Shown: positions 9,181 to 17,786, numbered from the stretch's first letter. The stretch: DNA of 36,080 nt from JBGSTR01 sp963707135 (GCA_963707135.1 CAVPOY010000033.1:1-36080), one strand, 5' to 3'. Notes: generated by a model from the sequence alone, not told the origin. Made by a program: numbers and translations.

Positions 9181-9767
9181 TTTCTGCGCTCCAAGACCCG
9201 CAAGAAAGACGGCAAAGAACACCGCTACTGGAGCGTGGTGGAGAACCGTCGCGTGGCCGACGGGCGGCGTGGTGCCGCTCCATCGAGGTCTTCGACGAAG
9301 ACCGGGGCGCCGCGGCCCAGATGGCCCTGTTTCCGGAGGACCGCCCGGCGCCCGAGCTCGCCTGCGCGGTGGTCCAGGTCAAGCTGAGCGGCTTGCAGCT
9401 GCGCCGGCCCCGGCAATGGGGTGCCTGTTGGCTGGCCTGCGGGCTGTGGGACCTGCTGCAACTGGACGCCTTCTGGCAGCCGCGCCTGCCGCCCAGCCGC
9501 AAGGGCACCCGCTGGCTGAATGTGCTCAAGACCCTGGTTGCCTACCGCCTGATCGACCCGGGCAGTGAATGGCGCCTGCACCGCCACTGGTTTGACCACA
9601 GTGCCCTGGGTGACCTGCTCGGCGAGGACTTTGCCATCGCCCACAGCCACACCCTCTACCGCTGTCTCGATCATCTGGTGGAGCACAAACAGGCGCTGTT
9701 CTCCTACCTCCAGGAACGCTGGCGCGGCCTCTTCAATGCCCGCTTTGACATCCTGCTCTACGATCTG
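9181..9767 (+). pseudogene. IS1634-family transposase, N-terminal part (interrupted and internally deleted)
   Basis: The gene starts MFLRSKTRKKDGKEHRYWSV and VVENRRVADGR, typical of IS1634 transposases. It then jumps frame near 9266 to WCRSIEVFDEDRGAAAQMAL; a stretch usually found between these (VVQ...YLGEIN...) is missing, so there is an internal deletion. It continues normally (WLNVLKTLVAYRLIDPGSEW, HTLYRCLDHLVEHK) to the catalytic-Asp motif LLYDL, where an IS110/IS1111 element is inserted after 9767. The remainder is at 11416-12546. Confidence 0.88.
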
Positions 9768-9854
9768 ATGATCATCTAGCCGACCCCGCCCGAGGGCTTA
9801 TAGTTCAAGTGTCATCAAGAACTTGAGCCGGAGACCCGGCGGGAGGAGTCGACG

Positions 9855-10871
9855 ATGAAACTGTACGGCGGAATCGACCTGCATTCCAACAACAGTGTCG
9901 TGGCCCTTTTGGACGAGGACGACCGGGTGGTGTATCGCCATCGGTTGGCGAACGACGCGCAGGCGGTGGTAAGGGCGTTGGCGCCATACCGCCAGGAGAT
10001 CGAGGGCCTGGTGGTGGAGTCGACCTACAACTGGTACTGGCTGGTCGATGCGTTGATGGAAGCGGGCTATCGGCTGCACCGGGCCAACACGGCGGCGATC
10101 GTGCAGTACTCGGGGCTGAAGTACAGCGACGATGACTCTGACGCCGCCTGGCTGGCCAAGCTCCTGCGCCTGGGGTTGCTGCCGGAGGGCTACATCTATC
10201 CCAGGGAGGAGCGCGCGGTGCGCGATCTGCTGCGTCGGCGCAGCCGCCTGGTCCAGCAGCATACCGCCAACGTTCTGGCGGTGCAGAACCTGCTCTCACG
10301 CAACTGCGGGCACGCTCTGAGCGGCAAAGAGATCAGGCGCTTGACGCCTGAGAAGGTCAATGCGTTGCTGCCCGATGCAAACCTGGCGCTGGCGGTGCAG
10401 AGCACCCTGTTGGCCATGCGTGGTCAAGAGGCGGCAATCGATCTCTTGGAGCGCGAGGCCTGCGCCCAGGTGCGCTGCCAGCCCGCGTATCGGCATCTGC
10501 TCACCACCAGCGGGATTGGTCAGGTGCTCGGGTTGACCATCCTGCTGGAGACCGGTCCCATCGAGCGCTTTGCCCGCGTTGGCAACTATGCCTCCTACAG
10601 CCGCTGTGTCGGCAGCGAGCGGCTCTCCAACGGCAAGCGCAAGGGGCGCGGCAACACCAAGAGCGGCAACAAGTATCTGGCCTGGGCCTACCTGGAGGCG
10701 GCCAACTTCGCGGTGCGCTACAACCCCAGGATCAAGCGCTACTACCAGCGCAAGCGGGCCAAGACCAATGGGGTGGTGGCCATCAAGACGGTGGCGCACA
10801 AGCTGGCACGGGCCTGTTACCACATGCTGCGCGAGGGCAGCGACTTCGACGTCGAGCGTGCCTTCGCCTGA
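9855..10871 (+). CDS. IS110/IS1111-family transposase (DEDD recombinase)
   Basis: This intact 338-residue protein has a strong GGAGG ribosome site just upstream (about 9841-9846). The N-terminal RuvC-like DEDD domain shows GIDLHS (Asp8), VVESTYNW (Glu55) and KYSDDDSDAAWLAKLL (acidic cluster 92-96). The C-terminal Tnp20 domain holds SGIGQVLGLTILLETGP and YSRCVGSERLSNGKRKGRG, with the Ser region used for covalent DNA attachment in this family. Members work with an element-encoded bridge RNA that pairs with donor and target DNA. This copy looks functional and is probably the youngest insertion in the nest. Confidence 0.95.
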   Translation: MKLYGGIDLHSNNSVVALLDEDDRVVYRHRLANDAQAVVRALAPYRQEIEGLVVESTYNWYWLVDALMEAGYRLHRANTAAIVQYSGLKYSDDDSDAAWLAKLLRLGLLPEGYIYPREERAVRDLLRRRSRLVQQHTANVLAVQNLLSRNCGHALSGKEIRRLTPEKVNALLPDANLALAVQSTLLAMRGQEAAIDLLEREACAQVRCQPAYRHLLTTSGIGQVLGLTILLETGPIERFARVGNYASYSRCVGSERLSNGKRKGRGNTKSGNKYLAWAYLEAANFAVRYNPRIKRYYQRKRAKTNGVVAIKTVAHKLARACYHMLREGSDFDVERAFA

Positions 10872-11062
10872 ATCGGGCGATGCGTCGGCAAGCCAGGTAA
10901 AGGGGTTGGCGACAAGCCTCCAGATCTGATTGGCGACCGGCGCATCCCCCGCCAAACGTTGGGGAGCAACGCGTGTGACCGAGACGCCTCTGCCATCGAG
11001 CCAATGCAGGGTTGGACGACGCCGCTACGGCGCCGAGCCAGCGATCTGTGATTCCACGGCCC

Positions 11063-11124
11063 GGCGGGGATGGGGCAGGAGCGCCTGGACGATTGAGGGT
11101 CCGCGCTCCCGCCCCATCCCCGCC
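11063..11124. repeat. Near-perfect 22-bp inverted repeat (62-nt hairpin)
   Basis: Arm 11063-11084 (GGCGGGGATGGGGC...) pairs with 11103-11124 (...GCCCCATCCCCGCC) at 21 of 22 positions. The 18-nt loop contains a further GGAC/GTCC pairing. It is the strongest hairpin in the window. It may be RNA structure of the element or a separate small repeat carried by it. Confidence 0.7.
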
Positions 11125-11241
11125 TCCGCGTTCCACTTGGACCTTGGTGGGGCACCGACGATTTTCTGGGGCTCAGCTGAGCCAGGGGCCGGGTGTCTAC
11201 TCCCCAGCGGAGGAGCCCCATCGCCTAGATCCAGAAGGGTG

Positions 11242-11270
11242 ACTGGTGCGGATCGGAGCGAATCTGCACC
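11242..11270 (+). ncRNA. Candidate guide hairpin of an IS1111 bridge RNA
   Basis: GGTGCGGAT (11245-11253) pairs with ATCTGCACC (11262-11270), with one G-U, around an 8-nt loop. The left side contains ACTGGT, the reverse complement of the six bases right of the insertion point. The right side contains ATCTG, identical to the five bases left of it. That is the pattern expected for target guides, but the matches are short and the guide order relative to IS621 is reversed. Confidence 0.25.
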
Positions 11271-11358
11271 CGCGCAATGAGAACCGCGGGCGCGTTGACG
11301 GTGACAACTCGGCACTTCCTGACCAACGCAAGCGCGCCAGGGCGTGACGAATTAGGTC

Positions 11359-11415
11359 GTGCCATTGACCGGGGTCAGCTAAATGGTGCCATTGACCGGG
11401 GTCAGCTAAATGGTG
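11359..11415. repeat. 27-bp tandem duplication at the right end of the IS110/IS1111 element
   Basis: A 27-bp unit containing TGACCGGGGTCAGCTAAATG occurs at 11359-11385 and 11386-11412, then continues three more bases. Each copy carries the subterminal inverted repeat, so the element has two potential right ends. Confidence 0.85.
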
Positions 11416-12546
11416 ACCAGTACCTACTTCGAATGCGACCCACCGGAGCATGGGAAACGCACCTTCGGCTACAGCCGTGACAAACGCCCCGACTGTGTCC
11501 AGGTGGTCATCGCCCTGATCGTCACCCCGGACGGTTTTCCCCTGGCCTACGAGGTGCTCGCGGGCAATACGCTGGACAAGCAGACCCTCACGGATTTCCT
11601 CGCCAAGATCGAGGCCCAGTATGGGAAGGCCGAGCGCGTCTGGGTGATGGACCGCGGCATCCCGACCGAAGAGACGCTGGCCCTGATGCGCGCGTCGGAC
11701 CCGCCGGTGCACTATCTGGTGGGCACCCCCAAAGGGCGCTTGACCAAATTGGAAAAGTCTTTTCTGACCAAGCCTTGGGCGGCGGTGCGCGAGGAGGTCA
11801 CGGTCAAGCTCCTGAACCACGACGGCGAGCTCTACGTGCTGGCCCGCAGCGCCGGGCGCCAGGACAAGGAACGGGCCATGCGCCGGCGCCGTCTCAAACG
11901 GCTGTGGAAACGGCTCCATGAGCTGCAACGCCAAACCCTCAGCCGCGACGCGCTCTTACTGAAGCTCGGCGCCGCCAAGAAAGCCGCCGGACGCGCCTAT
12001 GGGTTGGTGCATATCCAGATACCAGCGCCCGATGAACCTGTCACCGCCGCGACCTTCGCCTTTGCACTCAATCGCAAGAAATTGCGCCTGACCCGCCGGC
12101 GTGAGGGCCGCTACCTGCTGCGCTCCAACCTCACCAGCGACGACCCGGTGCAGCTCTGGACCTGGTATATCCAACTGACCGAAGTCGAACAGGCGTTCAA
12201 AGAGCTCAAGGGCGACCTGAATATTCGCCCGATCTACCACCAACTGGACCGCCGGATCGAGGCACACATCTTCGTCGCCTTCCTCGCCTATTGCCTCCAG
12301 GTCACCCTGAAGGCCCGTCTGCGGCCCCTCGCTCCGGGCCTGACCCCGCGCTCCGCCTTGGAGAAATTCGCCGCCATCCAGATGGTCGATGTCCACCTGC
12401 CCACCACCGATGGGCGAACCCTGATCTTGAGCCGTTACACCGAGCCGGAGCCTGAGCAGCAACTGCTGCTCGACCGGCTGCATCTGCAACTGCCCGCGCA
12501 ACCCCCACCGAGGATCACCGCCGCCCTCGAAGCCCGCGTCCACTAA
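11416..12546 (+). pseudogene. IS1634-family transposase, C-terminal part
   Basis: This continues the frame broken at 9767: TSTYFECDPPEHGKRTFGYS, then VVIALIVTPDGFPLAYEVLA, the second catalytic Asp in WVMDRGIPTEE, and the Glu region TEVEQAFKELKGDLNIRPIY. It ends normally at 12546 after PAQPPPRITAALEARVH. About 376 residues are intact and show all late IS1634 motifs. The gene is inactive because of the IS110 insertion and the N-terminal deletion. Confidence 0.9.
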
Positions 12547-12552
12547 GCGTCT

Positions 12553-12569
12553 TGTAGTGCCGACCTTGG
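12553..12569 (+). repeat. 17-bp direct repeat at right edge of the IS1634 element
   Basis: This is the second copy of TGTAGTGCCGACCTTGG, six bases after the IS1634 stop codon; see the copy at 9123-9139. Confidence 0.6.
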
Positions 12570-12641
12570 CCCCTGCAGTAACAGCCAAACAAGGGGTTAC
12601 GTGAAAAATGGGCGCGAATAGTCGAAGACTGGCTAATCAGG

Positions 12642-12649
12642 AGGCGTCA
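12642..12649. repeat. Target-site duplication, right copy (AGGCGTCA)
   Basis: It is identical to 7966-7973 and directly follows the right terminal repeat GCTAATCAGG (12632-12641). Confidence 0.9.
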
Positions 12650-12798
12650 TGACGGCCGAGCAGGTCGATCAGGTGCTCAAACGCGCCGCCGCGGACCTCG
12701 GCGGCGTGACCGAGCTGCCTGAAGGCGAAGCGATGGTTGGCGGCGCCGCCGACTGTCAAGCCGTGCTGGCCCGATTGCGGGAAGCCGCGGTGCGGTAG
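12649..12798 (+). pseudogene. 3' half of the small Gly-rich membrane-protein gene
   Basis: It encodes 49 residues, MTAEQVDQVLKRAAADLGGV then PEGEAMVGGAADCQAVLARL, ending at TAG 12796. It is the amphipathic C-terminal domain of the gene begun at 7808. An ATG happens to fall at the junction, with GGAGG about 7 nt upstream (in IS-end and duplication sequence), so this fragment might still be translated as a free soluble peptide. Confidence 0.75.
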
Positions 12799-13132
12799 CC
12801 CACGGCCGACCAGGGAACACGGCGACAGACACCGTATTTCCGGGCCGCTTCGATCCCCGGGGACGCGGAAATCGGTGGGCAACCACCGCTCGCCCACCCT
12901 ACCGGGCCGTGCCCGCAAACCGCCGATCCGAGACCGAGTCAGGATCTTCCTGACGGAAAACACCCGATGCCCAGCGGCCCCGCCAATTGCTATCGTTACC
13001 GGCGCTATCGTTACCGGCGACGGTTCAGGGGATCCGGCGCCGCTGGCCGCCACTATCGGTGGGGGCCAGGTTCGGGCCGGTCGCGGGTCTTCCCCGCTTT
13101 GTCCGGCGTCTTGGTTGTTTTGGGGGGGAGAA
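12799..13132. other. Region upstream of the response regulator, with a tandem repeat
   Basis: No credible gene. Two exact adjacent copies of GCTATCGTTACCGGC lie at 12989-13003 and 13004-13018, about 115 bp before the regulator's start. A G-run (GGGGGGGAG, 13122-13130) just before the ATG probably serves as the ribosome site. The tandem copies could be a regulator site or a slippage duplication. Confidence 0.5.
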
Positions 13133-13663
13133 ATGCGAGTCCTTTTGGCGGACGACCATCCACTGGTGCGGGCCGGAATCCGTGAGCTCTTGAGCAGGCT
13201 ACCCGGTGTCGAGCTCGTGGGCAAGGCCGTGGACGGCCGCGGCGCGGTCGAGATGACCGGCAACCTGCACCCGGTCGCGGTGTTTATGGATATCTCGATG
13301 CCGGGAATGAGTGGCATCGAGGCAACCCGCGAAATCCGCGCGCGCGGGCTCGAAACCCGCATCGTCGCGCTGTCGCTGAATGCCACTAACGAGCATGTCT
13401 CAGAAGCGCTGCACGCCGACGCCGCGGCGTACGTCGTCAAGGACGGTGCGGCCGCGGACCTGAGCACCGCGCTGGCCGGCGTCATGCGGGGTGAGCGCTT
13501 TATCAGCCCGGAAGTCTCGCGTACCGCGAAGCGCCGGCAAACCGGGGCCCGTCCGCGCCTTCCGTCCCGGACCGGCGATACGCTTGGCGGCCCGCCGGCC
13601 TCCCCCGAGCACGCTGGCGAACCGGGTGTTTCGCGGCACATGGCAGAACGGCAGAAGGCCTAG
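13133..13663 (+). CDS. NarL/UhpA-type response regulator reduced to its receiver domain
   Basis: The protein is 176 residues. Residues 1-120 form a complete receiver: acidic pair in MRVLLADDHPLVRAGIRELL, phospho-acceptor Asp in FMDISMPGMSG, Ser at the switch position in ALSLN, and the invariant Lys in YVVKDGAA. The sequence up to GERFISPEVSRTAKR is typical of NarL-family regulators, where a LuxR-type helix-turn-helix should follow. Instead a Pro/Arg-rich tail ends at 13663, and no frame encodes the missing domain. ATG 13133 follows a G-rich ribosome site. It may be a stand-alone receiver or a truncated remnant; no sensor kinase is nearby. The next gene starts 3 nt downstream. Confidence 0.8.
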   Translation: MRVLLADDHPLVRAGIRELLSRLPGVELVGKAVDGRGAVEMTGNLHPVAVFMDISMPGMSGIEATREIRARGLETRIVALSLNATNEHVSEALHADAAAYVVKDGAAADLSTALAGVMRGERFISPEVSRTAKRRQTGARPRLPSRTGDTLGGPPASPEHAGEPGVSRHMAERQKA

Positions 13664-13666
13664 GAC

Positions 13667-14290
13667 ATGAAGCATACGATTTGGGACGCTCTTTTTCGGC
13701 TGGCGGTCATGGCGGCGCTAGCCCTGGGCGCCGGAGCTTGCGCTTGCGCGGCTTCGGTCGAGAAGACCGAGGGCACCGAGGACGCGATGGCGCGCGCGCC
13801 GGACGGCAAGACACTAGAGAAGCCGGACTACGTGGCCGGGCTGGAGGCCGCGTACGGCGGGCCGAGCCAGGACGGCTTCGGCAGCGCGGTGTTCCACGAG
13901 ACCCTGCGGAGCACCGACGACCTGACGCCAGCGGCGCTGGCGAAATACCGGACCTTCGTGGGCAAGCTCTGGGACCGCTACGGCGAGGTGGCGTGGATGG
14001 GGCCATGGAAGGAGGTCTATGCACGCCAGGCCGGCGGGGCGCCGGACATCGCCGCCGAGCTGCGCGGCATCTCCGACCGCGACGCCGCGCTGTCCGTGCC
14101 GATGATCCTGGACAACATCGAGGGCGCCGAGGCGGCCCGTGCCGCCTTGTCGGCGGCCTTCGACGACCCGGAGGTCACGGAGCTGCGGACCTTCAACCTG
14201 GGGGACGGCGAGGCGATGTCGGGGCTGCTGGTCGCCGGTCGGCGCGGGGGGAGCGGCGAGACCACGTTCCTCGTCTTCCTGTTGGACTGA
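13667..14290 (+). CDS. Exported protein of unknown function
   Basis: This 207-residue protein has an N-terminal export signal (MKHTIWDALFRLAVMAALAL then GAGACACAAS), which could be cut by either signal peptidase. The mature part is mixed helical with conserved-looking blocks: KPDYVAGLEAAYGG, FHETLRSTDDLTPAALAKYR, WKEVYARQAGGAPDI, and ending GGSGETTFLVFLLD. I do not recognise the family. It starts 3 nt after the receiver-only regulator, so the two are probably co-transcribed. Confidence 0.65.
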   Translation: MKHTIWDALFRLAVMAALALGAGACACAASVEKTEGTEDAMARAPDGKTLEKPDYVAGLEAAYGGPSQDGFGSAVFHETLRSTDDLTPAALAKYRTFVGKLWDRYGEVAWMGPWKEVYARQAGGAPDIAAELRGISDRDAALSVPMILDNIEGAEAARAALSAAFDDPEVTELRTFNLGDGEAMSGLLVAGRRGGSGETTFLVFLLD

Positions 14291-14795
14291 GGCGTGCCGG
14301 CAACGGCCGAACGATCGTGACGGCGAATCCGCGGCTGAGTGGGGTTCTCGACGGGTCCGCTGCGGCGATACCCAGGGTGGCTCCTACGACCGGAGCACGC
14401 ACAACGACGCATACGGACAGGGCTGGGAAGCGTGCAAGAAGGGCCAGCGGGGCGGGCGAAATCACCGCGCCAAAAGATGCCATAGCGGCCGCGACCGCCA
14501 TCGCCGGGGTCCGCCCGCTATACTTGCTGCCCGGCATCAACACCGAGGCGGCGGTCGGAGAGTCGTTCTCAAGTAACTCGCCGGGTTTTCCCCAAAGGGA
14601 AACCATCGCGGACGTGTCTTCGACGGCGATGGCCAATATCCGCGGCGCGTCGGATGGGCGTAGCGCGGCGAGACCCCTGCGCGGAGGTCCAGCGCTCTCC
14701 GGCCATCCGCCCGCAACAACCGAATCCCCATCGATGGCCAGCCGGTCGTCGGCCGGCGGAGAACCAGAACCCCAACAAACAGGAGACCATTCGAA
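14291..14795. other. Intergenic region with a possible gene remnant
   Basis: One short stretch, about 14373-14445 in frame 3, reads like a protein relic (GGSYDRSTHNDAYGQGWEAC), a Tyr/Gly/Cys pattern seen in small secreted proteins. It has no start and degenerates at once. The rest holds no credible gene. A strong AGGAGA at 14781-14786 belongs to the next gene. Confidence 0.4.
14514..14527 (+). promoter_or_regulatory. Possible promoter -10 region
   Basis: CCCGCTATACTTGC contains TATACT, a good -10 hexamer. A 13-of-14 match (CCCGCTACACTTGC) occurs at 35024, upstream of the META-domain gene. It lies about 270 nt before the lipoprotein gene at 14796. No clear -35 was found. Confidence 0.3.
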
Positions 14796-15113
14796 ATGAA
14801 CCCGCTCATCAAGCTCGCATCGGCCGCCGCAGCCGTGACGCTTCTGGCCGGCTGCGTCGAGAGCACCGGCGATACCCGACCCTCCGCCGCGGCGGCGTCG
14901 GGGACTCCGAGTCTCGCCGAGCAGGGCTGCCTGCGGGACGTGACCCGCCAGACCAACAACCCCGACGTCGTCATGCTGTCGTCGAGCTACTCGGAGGCTG
15001 GCACCGAGGTCATCGTCGGTGTCGGTCCGCAGCGGGCGCGCTGGCGTTGCATCGGCTACAAGGACGGCACGACCTCCAGCATCATGTCGATGACCGACGA
15101 AGGCGCCCTCTGA
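14796..15113 (+). CDS. Small lipoprotein, first member of a paralogous pair
   Basis: This 105-residue protein has a lipoprotein signal ending in LLAGC (Cys at about residue 21). The mature domain holds two further Cys, in GCLRDVTRQTNN and RWRCIGYKDGT, around a core YSEAGTEVIVGVGPQ. The protein at 17247 shares this plan: Cys, Ser, SE(A/F)...EA..(E/Q)VIV, then RWRC......DGT. The two Cys probably form a disulfide. The start is fixed by AGGAGA 10 nt upstream. Function is unknown. A PliG-like gene follows at 15701, as another does after the paralogue. Confidence 0.85.
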   Translation: MNPLIKLASAAAAVTLLAGCVESTGDTRPSAAAASGTPSLAEQGCLRDVTRQTNNPDVVMLSSSYSEAGTEVIVGVGPQRARWRCIGYKDGTTSSIMSMTDEGAL

Positions 15114-15128
15114 CAGCGGCGCGGCAGT

Positions 15129-15150
15129 CTCCCACGCGCCAGCGTGGGAG
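15129..15150. terminator. Hairpin after the 14796 lipoprotein gene
   Basis: CTCCCACGC-GCCA-GCGTGGGAG has a perfect 9-bp stem and 4-nt loop, 16 nt after the stop codon. A palindrome GGACCGCGGTCC (15156-15167) follows. There is no T-tract; it may be a REP-type repeat rather than a terminator. Confidence 0.5.
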
Positions 15151-15479
15151 CAGACGGACCGCGGTCCGCGTCCAGTCTTGCGCACCGGGGGTTGATTCGT
15201 CGGACTGAGGCGCAGCCCGTGCTCGATTTCAGGGGAGAACGCGTCGGACGAGGCGCCCAAGCGCAGGATAAACTGCTGAGACATGGCCCGACCGGTCTGC
15301 TCAGCCCCTACTTGGTCTTTGCCGTGTTTGCCTGCACGGCGGCCGTTGCCGATCCGGCGGATGGAGCGCCCTCGGCGGTCTTCCTGATCATTGCCGCAAT
15401 CCCATGGGCCCTGCGGACCGGTTGGCGACTGGACCGGGTCACGGAGTCGCCGCCGTGCCCGTCCCACCCGCTGATCTGA
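15144..15479 (+). CDS. Doubtful small membrane ORF
   Basis: The frame is open from within a hairpin to 15479. Its second half has two hydrophobic stretches (SPYLVFAVFACTAAVA and APSAVFLIIAAIPWAL) and a charged tail. There is no ribosome site, no good start for the hydrophobic part and no recognisable family. It could be a truncated two-helix protein or chance. Confidence 0.2.
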   Translation: MGADGPRSASSLAHRGLIRRTEAQPVLDFRGERVGRGAQAQDKLLRHGPTGLLSPYLVFAVFACTAAVADPADGAPSAVFLIIAAIPWALRTGWRLDRVTESPPCPSHPLI

Positions 15480-15700
15480 GCGCATCCCTTTTGCGCTCGC
15501 TATTTGAGGGCACGCCGAAAATTCGAGGTGCCCGTTCAGTGTGCGGACACACCGCCGTTTACAGTCCACCCGAGTGGCTGAGAACGGGGCTCTTTGGAGA
15601 TTGCATCTTCGCGTCTCGACCCGAAGCATCGCCAGGATGTTGATTGTACGAGAGCACTTGGCGCAGCTTTTTTTCTGTTTACACATCGAAGAGGTCACCA

Positions 15701-16132
15701 ATGCAGATGAAAACCCAGATCCGAGCCCTTGCGGCGACCGCCGCCACCGCGCTGGCTATCGCCCTGTCCGGACCGACATCGGCGCAGATGTCCTCCGAGG
15801 TCCGGTTCCAGCACGGCAAAGACCACGCCGTCTTGAGCGGCACCATCACCGGCCACGAGTACCACGACTATGTGCTGCGCGCCCGGGCTGGCCAGACCAT
15901 GGCCGTGAAGCTGACCGTCGACGGAACCAACGGCGACGGCAGCGCCTTCTTCAATATCCTGCCGCCCGGCAGTGACAACGTGGCCATCTTCAACGGCTCG
16001 ATGAGCGAAGACGGCACCGGCAACGTGAAGCTGCCCGAGGACGGCGAGTACCGAATCCGCGTCTACCTGATGGGCAACGACAAGGATGCGAACAAGACCG
16101 TCGGTTACAACGTCAAGGTGACGATCAAATAG
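15701..16132 (+). CDS. PliG-like periplasmic protein (g-type lysozyme inhibitor family), copy 1
   Basis: The protein is 143 residues with a cleavable signal peptide (LAATAATALAIALSGPTSAQ). The mature part resembles E. coli PliG/YcgK: V.F..G...A...G.I.GY/HEY.DY.L.A..GQ........G...F.I..PG.D, a variable loop, then LPEDGEYRIRVYLM..D....KTVGYNV.V.IK. PliG proteins block goose-type lysozyme in the periplasm. Members of this broad family are often only annotated as hypothetical, so inhibitor activity is inferred. The start at 15701 follows GAGG. It follows the lipoprotein at 14796, with the doubtful ORF at 15144 between; the same pairing recurs at 17247/17787. Confidence 0.75.
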   Translation: MQMKTQIRALAATAATALAIALSGPTSAQMSSEVRFQHGKDHAVLSGTITGHEYHDYVLRARAGQTMAVKLTVDGTNGDGSAFFNILPPGSDNVAIFNGSMSEDGTGNVKLPEDGEYRIRVYLMGNDKDANKTVGYNVKVTIK

Positions 16133-16459
16133 GCGGGCGGCTCCCCTGGTCATCCTGGTTCGCAAGCCCCAATTTGTGAACCAGGGCTGGAAAGCATGGC
16201 CGCAGTCGGCGTTACAGGGTTCCACCCACGACGCCCTCAGGCGCCTCAAGCTCGTGCCGCGCCCCTATGGCGTTGATTCTGCGTGCGTGGTGGCGGTGGC
16301 ACGGCGGGCGGCTCGGTCGCGCCGCAGGCAGATGCCCCAGGGTCGCGGCGGCGGTGCCCGCTTGCCCGTCGCTGGCGGAGGCTACATACGCCGCCCTCCG
16401 CCGGATTGTCTTTGTTCGTTAAAGCGGCGCGCCACACAAGACGGGAGATAACCCAAGTC
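16133..16459. other. Intergenic region with hairpin
   Basis: At 16154-16185, CCTGGTTCGCAA pairs with TTGTGAACCAGG (one G-U) around an 8-nt loop, 22 nt after the PliG-like stop, and could end that transcript. GGCTACATAC at 16380-16389 resembles sequences before two later genes. No gene is seen. Confidence 0.5.
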
Positions 16460-16795
16460 ATGTTGATGAAATCCAAACTACTTATCGCCCCGGCGCTGAT
16501 CGCCTCGTCCCTGCTTCTCGCCGCGTGCGGGGAGAAGGCCCAGGAATCGGCCGGCCAGGCCGCGGACAAGGCCGCGGACGCGGCAAAGGAGAGCGCGGCG
16601 GAGGTGAAGCAGACGGCCGGCGAAGCCGCCGAGGCGACCAAGGAGAAGGCGGGCGAGATGGCCCATGCCACCGGCCAGGCCGTCGAGGCCGGGGCCGAGA
16701 AGGTTCAGCAAGGCGCGGAGAAGGTGGGCGACGCCGCCAGGGAAGCGGTCCACGACGCCGCGCAGAAGGTCGAGCAGGCGACCGAGCCCAAGTAG
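16460..16795 (+). CDS. Lipoprotein with Ala/Lys/Glu-rich helical repeats
   Basis: This 111-residue protein has a lipoprotein signal, ALIASSLLLAAC. The mature part is a long amphipathic helix built of loosely 11-residue units such as AADKAADAAKE, AAEVKQTAGEA and AGAEKVQQGAEKVGDAARE. The composition recalls LEA-like or apolipoprotein-like stress proteins and Lpp-type periplasmic helices. It is probably anchored in a membrane and extends into the periplasm. A second ATG at 16466 is possible. A perfect hairpin follows at 16846. Its exact job is unknown. Confidence 0.8.
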   Translation: MLMKSKLLIAPALIASSLLLAACGEKAQESAGQAADKAADAAKESAAEVKQTAGEAAEATKEKAGEMAHATGQAVEAGAEKVQQGAEKVGDAAREAVHDAAQKVEQATEPK

Positions 16796-17246
16796 GCGTC
16801 CCGCCGGCCTCCCAGAGGCCGCGAGGGCGTTGCAGCACGCCCGAGATCCCGCGCGGCCGCCGCGCGGGATGATCCCCCCCTTCCCCTCCAGGCGCACGCG
16901 GGTGGAACGTCGGCTCGACGGGATCGAGCCGCCTTAGGTGCATCACCCGAATACTGGATCGGTTCGATCGGGACCTGCGCGGACAGACCCAGTCTCGCCA
17001 TAGAGCGGGAACCCGCTGTTCTGTCAGGAATCCACGGACGGAGAACCCTCGATTTCATCTTAAGATCGTCGTCATTTAGACTCGTGTCCTTGCGGCTGCC
17101 CGGCAGGCTGGTTTCTCTTGAGGCCGGTGCGCAGGTTTCGGCTCGTCAGGAGTAACGTGCCGCCGGACGGCCCGAGGACCGGCGGCGCCCCAACCACCGT
17201 CAACGCCGCATCGACAACACCCCCGCCGGCTGTGGAAACGACACGC
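16796..17246. other. Intergenic region with strong hairpin
   Basis: ATCCCGCGCGG-CCG-CCGCGCGGGAT (16846-16870) is a perfect 11-bp stem, 51 nt after the 16460 gene. It is followed by a C-run rather than Ts, so it is a weak candidate terminator. The remaining sequence shows no credible gene. Confidence 0.5.
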
Positions 17247-17564
17247 ATGGCCGATTGCTACCGAATCCTATTGACTGCCACCGTGGGTTTGAACCTTAGC
17301 GCCTGCGCCACGGACTCCTATGATCCCGGCCCCGGCAGCCGCGCGTCGCGTCAGGCGACCAGCGCCGCAGAAACCGCCTGCATGACCGCGATCAACAGCC
17401 AATACGGCGGCAAGGTCGGCACGGTGAAGGTGACCGGCTCCGAGTTTCCCGAGGCCAACTCGCAAGTGATCGTGGCCACCAGCCTCGCGGGCGGGAAGAC
17501 CGAGCGCTGGCGTTGCCTTTCTTCGAACGACGGGACCGTCCAAGACCTGAGCATGGCCCAGTGA
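17247..17564 (+). CDS. Small lipoprotein, second member of the paralogous pair
   Basis: This 105-residue protein has a signal ending VGLNLSAC. The mature domain, TACMTAINSQYGG, SEFPEANSQVIVATSL, RWRCLSSNDGTVQDLSM, follows the 14796 lipoprotein in order and spacing, including the two Cys that could form a disulfide. Identity is low, so this is an old duplication. ATG 17247 gives the signal peptide at the N-terminus; the ribosome site (GGAA) is weak. The PliG-like gene begins 222 nt downstream. Confidence 0.8.
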   Translation: MADCYRILLTATVGLNLSACATDSYDPGPGSRASRQATSAAETACMTAINSQYGGKVGTVKVTGSEFPEANSQVIVATSLAGGKTERWRCLSSNDGTVQDLSMAQ

Positions 17565-17786
17565 CGCACGGGAGCCGCATTTGATCAGGGTTCGTTACCG
17601 CCGACGACCCGGCGGGTCATGTCGCAAAAATTTTCACGGCGTCCACACCGGATCAAAATCGGTCGCGAACGGCGTGCTGATGCCCTCGGCGTCGCGGCAG
17701 GTTCCGCGGCCAATGCCGACCCGACCGCGTTGCTCTTCCGGCAACTGCGCAGTCACCCGCAAACGATGAAACAGGAGACACCACTC

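Larger units (their letters stand above)
9768..11415 (+). mobile_element. IS110-family (IS1111-like) insertion sequence inside IS1634
   Basis: Restoring the interrupted IS1634 frame (GATCTG joined to ACCAGT, reading DLTSTYFE) defines the insert as 9768-11415, 1648 bp. The shared TG at the junctions allows a 2-bp ambiguity. Near the ends lie imperfect inverted repeats, ATCATCTAGCCGACCCCG at 9771-9788 and the complement of ACCATTTAGCTGACCCCG near the right end, each offset by three bases from the junction. Subterminal repeats of this kind characterise the IS1111 group. The single intact transposase gene is followed by an unusually long non-coding right end. Confidence 0.8.
10872..11415 (+). other. 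Long non-coding right end of the IS110/IS1111 element
   Basis: These 540 nt carry no credible gene. They include a very long hairpin (11063-11124), a 14-bp palindrome GGCTCAGCTGAGCC (11170-11183), a short stem-loop (11245-11270) and a 27-bp tandem duplication at the very end. IS1111-group elements encode their bridge RNA in the 3' non-coding end, so this is where to look. Confidence 0.6.
7974..12641. mobile_element. IS1595-family element, enlarged by nested IS1634 and IS110/IS1111 insertions
   Basis: The outer element is bounded by CCTGATTAGC at 7974-7983 and its reverse complement at 12632-12641, and flanked by perfect 8-bp duplications. Its own sequence is 7974 to about 9122 plus roughly 12570-12641, about 1.2 kb, which suits an IS1595/ISXO2-type element. 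The rest is an IS1634 element inserted upstream of the transposase gene, itself containing an IS110/IS1111-type element. A 12-bp motif TTCGACTATTCG (9022-9033) recurs inverted near the right end (12615-12626). Confidence 0.85.
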